Assembly (NCBI GenBank): GCA_963691705.1
Contig: OY829541.1
Coordinates: 48,938,377-49,002,376, forward strand
Direction: 5' to 3'
From: Viola odorata
Lineage: Eukaryota > Streptophyta > Magnoliopsida > Malpighiales > Violaceae
DNA length: 64,000 nt
In this document: positions 58,413-64,000 of the stretch, one piece after another
How the letters are laid out: each line of letters begins with the position of its first letter
How positions within the stretch are numbered: the first letter of the stretch is position 1
The notes under the pieces: model-generated
Database searches by the model: none
What the model saw: only the letters and a program-made list of their open reading frames with translations
Told to the model about the DNA's origin: nothing
Made by a program: the position numbers and the translations under genes

Positions 58413-61400
58413 ATGAGCAAAGAGCACAGCGGAGTCATAAAGGCGTGGGAGGCGACGATACGCAAGACTCAGGCAGCCAAGAAACGAGCAAACAGCATCT
58501 TCGGAACAATCTCCGTCGCGAATGTTGGCGACGACGATAATAGTATTGGCGACGATTTGGTTGGAAGCAGCGGGATGGAGCCTTACCATACGGAAAAAAT
58601 CTTGCCCAATGGAGATTACTACATAGGCCAATGGTATGACAATTTTCCAAATGGACAAGGTAAATATTTATGGACCGATGGGTGCATGTACGTGGGGGAA
58701 TGGTACAAGGGGAAAACAATGGGGAAGGGGAGGTTCAATTGGCCGACGGGGTCGAGCTATGAGGGAGAATTCAAGAGCGGGTACATGGATGGGACGGGAA
58801 CATACACTACGCCAAGCGGCGAAACTTATAAAGGGCATTGGGTGATGAACATGAAACACGGTCATGGCGTGGCGAATTTCACAAGCGGGGATTGCTATGA
58901 TGGGGAATGGCGTCGCGGATCGCAAGACGGGCAGGGGAAGTATGTGTGGAAGAATGGTGATTATTACAATGGGGAGTGGAAGAATGGGGTGGTGTTTGGT
59001 AGGGGTACATTTGTGTGGAGTGATGGGAATAGGTTTGATGGGAATTGGGAGGATGGTGTGCCTAAAGGGGATGGGACATTTAAATGGCCTGATGGGAGTT
59101 TTTATGTTGGGAATTGGAGTAAAGACTCGGATGAGCAAAACGGAGTGTATTATCCTTCTGAATCGTCGTTATTAGAAAGGAATTTTAATGAATGGGATCC
59201 TCATGATGTGTACTTAGCTAATGCTAAGGTTTGTGTTGGGGAAAAAGTACCAATTTTGCCATCGCAAAAACGACTTGCCGTTTGGAACTCGACGAAAGGA
59301 GATTGTGGTGAAAAACCGAGGAGGATGTCGGTTGATGGGAGGGTAAGTGTTGGGGTGGAAAGAGCATTTGGTAGGATGGATTTATGGGAAACGGAGAATG
59401 CTAATTTGCAAAATGAATTGTTGGGTTTAAATGTTGAAGATGGGATTTCAAAGAAGGTTACAATTAAAGTACAAACAGCTGTGAAGAGACAAGGAGAGAC
59501 CATTTCTAAAGGTCATAAGAACTATGACCTCATGCTCAATCTTCAACTTGGAATTAGGTATTTTTCTGTTTTTGTTTTTGTATTTTTTTTGTTTTTTCAG
59601 TTGAATACATGTACAAGAAAGGTCCAATTAAGTAGTGAAAAATTAGGTTAGAAGGGTCTCCTAATTTATAAGTATAGTTATCATAACTGGATCGGATCGT
59701 AGAGTCAACCTGATAATTTAATTACCGATCAGAAGCTTAAGCAATTTAATATTTGGTTCGGTTCTGATAACGAGAGTGAAAAGTTTAAATTTTCGGTTAT
59801 GGTGTAAATTGACTCAAAACTGTTTTTAGCACCGTTGAAAAAAGAAGAGATGAATGAGTTACTTAGTGTAATAAATTGCTAACTTGATTTGTTTAGTTAG
59901 GAATTGAAATGATAAAATCAAATAGTATTGTTTTGGGCTGATTATATAACACTTGGAGTGATTTGTACAGGCATTCTGTGGGAAGGCCTGGCCCAATTGC
60001 TTCCCTAGATTTAAAGGCTTCAGCTTTTGACCCAAAAGAGAAAGTGTGGACAAAATTCCCTCCAGAAGGCAGCAAGTACACTCCACCACATCAATCTATT
60101 GAATTTAAATGGAAAGATTATTGTCCATTGGTTTTCAGGTTAGATATTTAAATTAATTTATATTTTTAATTCATGTTAGTAATTTTTCTTAAAATTGTAT
60201 GTTTTGTATTCATGTTATCAGAACTTTGAGGAAGTTGTTTAAGGTGGATCCAGCTGATTACATGTTATCAATTTGTGGTAACGACGCACTTCGAGAGCTT
60301 TCATCTCCAGGAAAAAGTGGCAGCTTCTTTTACTTGACAAATGATGATCGTTATATGATAAAAACAATGAAGAAAGCAGAAGCAAAAGTGAGTTTAATCG
60401 AGTAATTTCCTGTTATGAATTAATAAAATAATATTTAACTCCATAATTCAGTTAATTCTTCTCTAATTATATTATGAATTACTCTCTGTTTTGATTTATG
60501 GTGTAGGTGCTTATTCGAATGCTTCCTGCATATTACAACCATGTTAGAGCCTTTGAAAACACTTTAGTGACCAAATTTTATGGCCTACATTGTGTAAAGT
60601 TAACGGGGACGGCCCAAAAGAAAGTATATTCATACGTGTCGCTATATAATATTCTCTCTTTATTATCTATCGTTTAAGGTTTTGACACTCAGAGAAAATT
60701 AATTATGATATCTAGGTACGATTTATTATCATGGGGAATCTTTTCTGCTCCGAATATACCATACATAGACGCTTTGATTTGAAAGGATCATCGCTTGGTC
60801 GCACAACGAATAAACCCGAATCGGAGATTGACGCAACCACTATCTTGAAGGATCTTGATCTAAATTTCATATTTAGACTACAAAAAACATGGTTTCAAGA
60901 GTTTTGCAGGTTATAAAACTTATTTTTCCTTCTTGTTCTAATTAATTTAAATTTATAATCTAATTAAAGAAAACATAGTTTCATGGTTTGTGTTCTTGTG
61001 TTGTAGGCAAGTGGATCGAGATTGTGAGTTTCTTGAACAGGAAAGAATAATGGATTATAGCCTTTTAGTTGGTCTTCATTTTAGAGAAGTATCAGAAAAT
61101 GGAGAACTCCTTCCTTCGAGACCCCTTACAAGTCCAGGTAAGTGTTTCTTCTCCTAGTTAATATATGATTTTATTTTAATCACAAATTTGTTTATTTCCC
61201 AACAAATGTCATAAAAATAGTGTATTTATTCCATTTCTAGATGATCCAGATGATGAAGGAGGTCCCCGCCTTTCTAGAGCAGACATGGATCAACTTCTTT
61301 CAGATCCGGCCAGGTGAAATTTGAACCTATCCATTTTTGTAGCTTATGTTAAACTGTGTATACACACATATATATAAATAAAGACATAAGTAATTGTTGT

Positions 61401-61983
61401 GTGCATTTTTTTTTACATTTCTTTCCTTGTTTTATGAAAAAAAGAAATTCTCCGAGTATCAATTACAAGGTGTTGTTGTTTCAATACGTGTAGTTCACCT
61501 ACTTTATATAATTGGTTGAAATACATTAGTTTATTTTAAATCAGAAAAAAATGTACTAAATCTCGTTAGAAACTGTTTCAACCAATCACACAAAATTCAA
61601 TTCAATTTATTTTTTCTCTAAACAACCCAAAATTCTTTTGGGGTTGTTAATTACAAATTACTTTCATAAATCTAAGTTTTTATGTATTTTGTAGGTGGGC
61701 TCGAATCAAGTTGGGTGAGAATATGCCAGCGAGAGTTGAAAGAACAGTGAGAAGAAGTGATTGTGAATTCCTACTCGTTGGAGAACCGACAGGAGAGTAT
61801 TACGAAGTGGTGATGTTCTTTGGTATTATCGACATACTTCAAGACTATGATATTAGCAAGAAACTAGAACATGCCTATAAATCCATGCAATATGATCCAA
61901 CCTCAATCTCATCTGTGGATCCTAAGCAATACTCTCGAAGATTTCGTGACTTCATCTTCAAAATATTTGCCGAAGATATCTAA
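58413..61983 (+). CDS. Phosphatidylinositol 4-phosphate 5-kinase with MORN repeats (PIP5K4/5/6-like)
   Basis: Makes PI(4,5)P2 from PI4P at the plasma membrane (family knowledge). Coding exons: 58413-59557, 59971-60138, 60222-60387, 60507-60623, 60716-60909, 61007-61137, 61241-61313 and 61695-61983. Phases agree: 2283 bp, 760 aa. The N-terminus [20 protein letters not shown] matches the PIP5K4/5/6 clade. Eight MORN repeats run from about residue 69 to 250 ([19 protein letters not shown] style; the eighth is degenerate). The kinase domain (about 370-755) has [19 protein letters not shown] (nucleotide loop and lysine), [13 protein letters not shown], the catalytic block [25 protein letters not shown], and a C-terminal specificity region with [10 protein letters not shown]. 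All expected motifs are present. The start follows family pattern; the frame is also open from 58374, where the leader probably contains an intron border. Confidence 0.94.
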
Positions 61984-63122
61984 ATCAGTATTCGTTTTAT
62001 TCTTTGATAAATTAATACGGTGTGAATAAAATTAACTCTCATCCATTAAATTTAAAAGTTAAATGCAAATAAAAAAGTTACAAATTCATCACTTTGAAGA
62101 CCGCCGTTAGAATCGAGTTATAAGGTATTCAAATTGAATTTTGTTCATACTAATTAGCTTATCTCAAGAACTCCGATGACATTTTGTTGTTTATATGCTT
62201 TGTAAAAAAAAGATTGGTCAATGTATAGTGAATAGTAGATGTACTCTGGTTGTGTAACTACGTGTAGCAAGGAACTTTACTGTGTTTACACTCTTTTTCT
62301 TCTTTTGGATGATATTCGGACGAAAATAATATTATGTTTAAAATAGGTGGAAAAAAATTTAGAAATAAAATAAAGTACAAATCGGATCCATAATATTTTT
62401 TTTTTCACTCGGTAACTTAATATGGTGCAGTATGCTAAGTAAACTATTGCCTATAGACATGTTGCCTGTATTTTTATTTTATCTTTGTGAGTATCGTCAG
62501 TGTCCATTTTAAATATAAAATATTTTAATTCAAATATTATTAGACTCTTAAAAGAATGGCTCCTCCAATATAATTTTTATATTCCGTAAATTCAAGGACT
62601 CAAATGACATGTTTTACACTCATAATTTACTTTAAAAAAAAAAAAAATATAATATAATAATAATAAGTTATAAAACTCTTGATTTGAACAGGAAAAGAAA
62701 TCTTGATAAAATGTGGCACTGCAAAGCTGCTAAAGTGCTAAGGTTTGTGTGGTGAAAAACACGTGCAGCGGCAACAGAATGGGAAGTGGAAAATATCAAA
62801 TTTGTGGGTATGCCCTACTTAGGGCCCACTAAAGAAGAAAGGTGAAAAGGGCCCGGAAAACTGGCCCAGTCAGATAGGTGGCTCTTTAAGTGGGTGTTCG
62901 GCTGTATGGTTCTAGCCCAAAAAGCTGTACAAAAATCCCAGAAATCCAAGAAAGTATTTAGTGAATTCCAGTTTCCAAACCAAAAAAAAACCTTGGTTTT
63001 GGAAAGGAGGGAAAATGTCCATTCCCAAAACTTTTAGTTTTGTCAAAACACGGGAAGGAGTTTTCAATTTTAAATGGACAAAATTATTAACTCCATTTCT
63101 TTATATTTACACTTATACCAGG
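61984..63122. other. Spacer between PIP5K and the right-hand gene
   Basis: About 1.1 kb, AT-rich, with a run of 15 A near 62633-62647. Its right part (62815-62930) contains four GCCCA/GGGCC words (AGGGCCCACTA, AAGGGCCCGG, CTGGCCCAGT, TAGCCCAAAA), like site II elements of plant housekeeping promoters. No gene was seen in the spacer itself. Confidence 0.5.
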
Positions 63123-63129
63123 TATAAAA
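63123..63129 (+). promoter_or_regulatory. Possible TATA box of the right-hand gene
   Basis: TATAAAA lies about 206 bp before the ATG at 63335, followed by a pyrimidine-rich leader. It is consistent with a transcription start near 63155 and a long 5' UTR, but unproven. Confidence 0.4.
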
Positions 63130-63334
63130 TGTTCAATTTTTCTCAACTGACTCTCATTTCCTTACCCACACAAATTCTCTCAATCTCTCTGCCGACAAAA
63201 CCACCACACCTCACCCATTCACTTTCCTCCACCAGCTCCTCCAACACGACAATCACCCGTCCTCGGCCTCCTCTTTGGCTAAATTCACCCATCACGATTT
63301 CCCTTCTCTTCATCCGCCGTCCGCGGAGGCGGAG

Positions 63335-63463
63335 ATGTTAGATCCCACCCGGTTTGGGAGGTCCGGCATAGAGTGTGTCAATTTCTCGTATCCCGGCGGG
63401 TATTTCGCCCAGGAGAGCGTGGAGAAGAGGAAAGTCGCGATCTCTGTCTGCAACGAAAGCGAG
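63335..63463 (+). CDS. First exon of an unrecognised gene, continues beyond window
   Basis: The exon encodes 43 residues from MLDPTRFGRSGIECVNFSYP to NESE and ends at a GAG followed by GTAATTAT, a good donor. The frame is open upstream to 63128 without an ATG, so 63335 is the first start. Codon use and GC content rise sharply over the leader and exon compared with flanking AT-rich DNA, which supports a real exon. I do not recognise the family. The next exon is not within the remaining 537 bp, which is repeat-rich. Confidence 0.5.
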
Positions 63464-63701
63464 GTAATTATGTAAGTTGATGCTTTGTTTTTATAAAGTA
63501 TGTCATATTCGTCGTTTTGAGAGTTTTGGTTGTCGTTTCTTTCGGATTAGAATGGAGCAGAGGTATCAGATGTGTCATCGAACAGTGGGAAGTCACGCAC
63601 AGTGGCGGATCCAGCCCTGGGCCAGGGTGGGCGCCAATCAAAAAAAAAAATTTCTTAATTAAATGAAGGTATTAATTTACTAAGCAACATTAAACATCAG
63701 T

Positions 63702-63773
63702 GATAGGTTGGCCGAGTGGTCTAAGGCGCCCTGATCTTTGCAAGAGGTCGTGGGTTCAAATCCCACAAGATCT
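63702..63773 (+). pseudogene. tRNA-Leu-derived sequence lacking most of the anticodon arm
   Basis: TTGGCCGAGTGGTCTAAGGC is a perfect plant tRNA-Leu D-arm with box A. GTGGGTTCAAATCCCAC is a perfect T-arm with box B. Between them only CTGATCTTTGCAAGAGGTC remains, resembling the distal part of the anticodon stem plus variable arm, so about 11 bases including the anticodon are gone. The acceptor 3' side (AAGATCTG) does not pair with GATAGGT. It is therefore a pseudogene or SINE head, not a working tRNA. Confidence 0.6.
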
Positions 63774-63885
63774 GATTTTAGCTAGGTTTTTTGACAAATT
63801 TGGTATTTTATTTTCCAACACCAGCACACAGATGCAGCCCACCCTGGCCCAATGGGATTTTTTTTTTACTCTTATACCCAGCCCA

Positions 63886-63965
63886 AATCCCTAACTAAAC
63901 CCACCCCAAATCCCTAACCCAACCCCCAAATCCCTAACCCAACCCACCCCACCCCAAATCAGAAA
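63886..63965 (+). repeat. Degenerate telomere-like CCCTAA repeat
   Basis: AAATCCCTAACCCAACCC-type units recur three times with ACCCCACCCC interruptions. The CCCTAA core equals the plant telomere hexamer, but the spacing is irregular, so it is probably a local tandem repeat and not a true interstitial telomere. Confidence 0.55.
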
Positions 63966-64000
63966 ATTGAACCTAAATCCCCAAATTAATCACACTGCCC

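Larger units (their letters stand above)
63464..64000. other. Probable first intron with inserted repeats
   Basis: After the donor at 63464 the sequence contains AGTGGCGGATCCAGCCCTGG at about 63600, a common plant transposon-end type. An inverted pair (GGGCCAGGGTGGG at about 63619 and CCCACCCTGGCCC at about 63838) encloses a tRNA-Leu relic. Telomere-like CCCTAAC repeats follow to the edge. Confidence 0.5.

Noticed and set aside
58435..59503. Long antisense frames opposite the PIP5K first exon
   Set aside because: The sense strand encodes clear MORN repeats; the repeated Gly-Trp-Asp codons leave the other frames open by composition.
63702..63773. Functional tRNA-Leu gene
   Set aside because: The anticodon loop is largely deleted and the acceptor stem does not pair, despite perfect D- and T-arms.

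Overview
This window is nuclear DNA of a flowering plant, very probably a eudicot; nothing in it identifies the species. The evidence is intron-rich genes with GT-AG borders, AT-rich introns and spacers, plant-specific families (TGA bZIP, VQ protein, MORN-type PIP5K, AVT1 transporter, plant COG5 and SEC6) and plant DNA transposons with recognisable ends. Gene identities rest on protein patterns I recognise; no search was run.

Layout, left to right. 1-11166 (-): most of a UTP20-like gene (SSU processome, 18S rRNA maturation), running off the left edge. 11623-15024 (+): complete COG5 gene in three exons, divergent from UTP20 across 456 bp. 16252-21262 (-): TGA-type bZIP factor, 11 coding exons, 468 aa. 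23453-30814: degenerate hAT transposon of about 7.4 kb with terminal repeats, an 8-bp target duplication, a tandem array beside its left end, a broken BED-finger transposase and nested insertions. Among these is an intact-looking gene for a small secreted cysteine-rich peptide (25958-26164, -). 34670-35179 (+): intronless SIB1-like VQ-motif gene with a TGACG cluster and a G-box about 1 kb upstream. 36060-38166: two Stowaway-like MITEs and a 980-bp non-autonomous hAT with a perfect 8-bp target duplication. 39460-49761 (+): complete exocyst SEC6 gene, 24 coding exons, 756 aa. 50628-54800 (-): AVT1-like vacuolar amino-acid transporter, 11 coding exons, 531 aa. About 55325-56790: element with long terminal inverted repeats (MULE-like). 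57135-57708 (+): small two-exon gene for an unrecognised membrane protein. 58413-61983 (+): PIP5K with eight MORN repeats, 760 aa. 63335 onward (+): first exon of an unrecognised gene, followed by a tRNA-Leu-derived relic in a repeat-rich tail.

The genes are independent housekeeping or regulatory loci, not an operon or cluster. COG5 (Golgi tethering), SEC6 (exocyst) and PIP5K (the lipid that recruits exocyst) touch the same trafficking theme. TGA factors bind TGACG motifs like those upstream of the VQ gene. Both links may be chance. I found no CRISPR array, no rRNA and no convincing new multi-gene system. The most unusual structure is the hAT element that carries a peptide gene in place of its transposase core.
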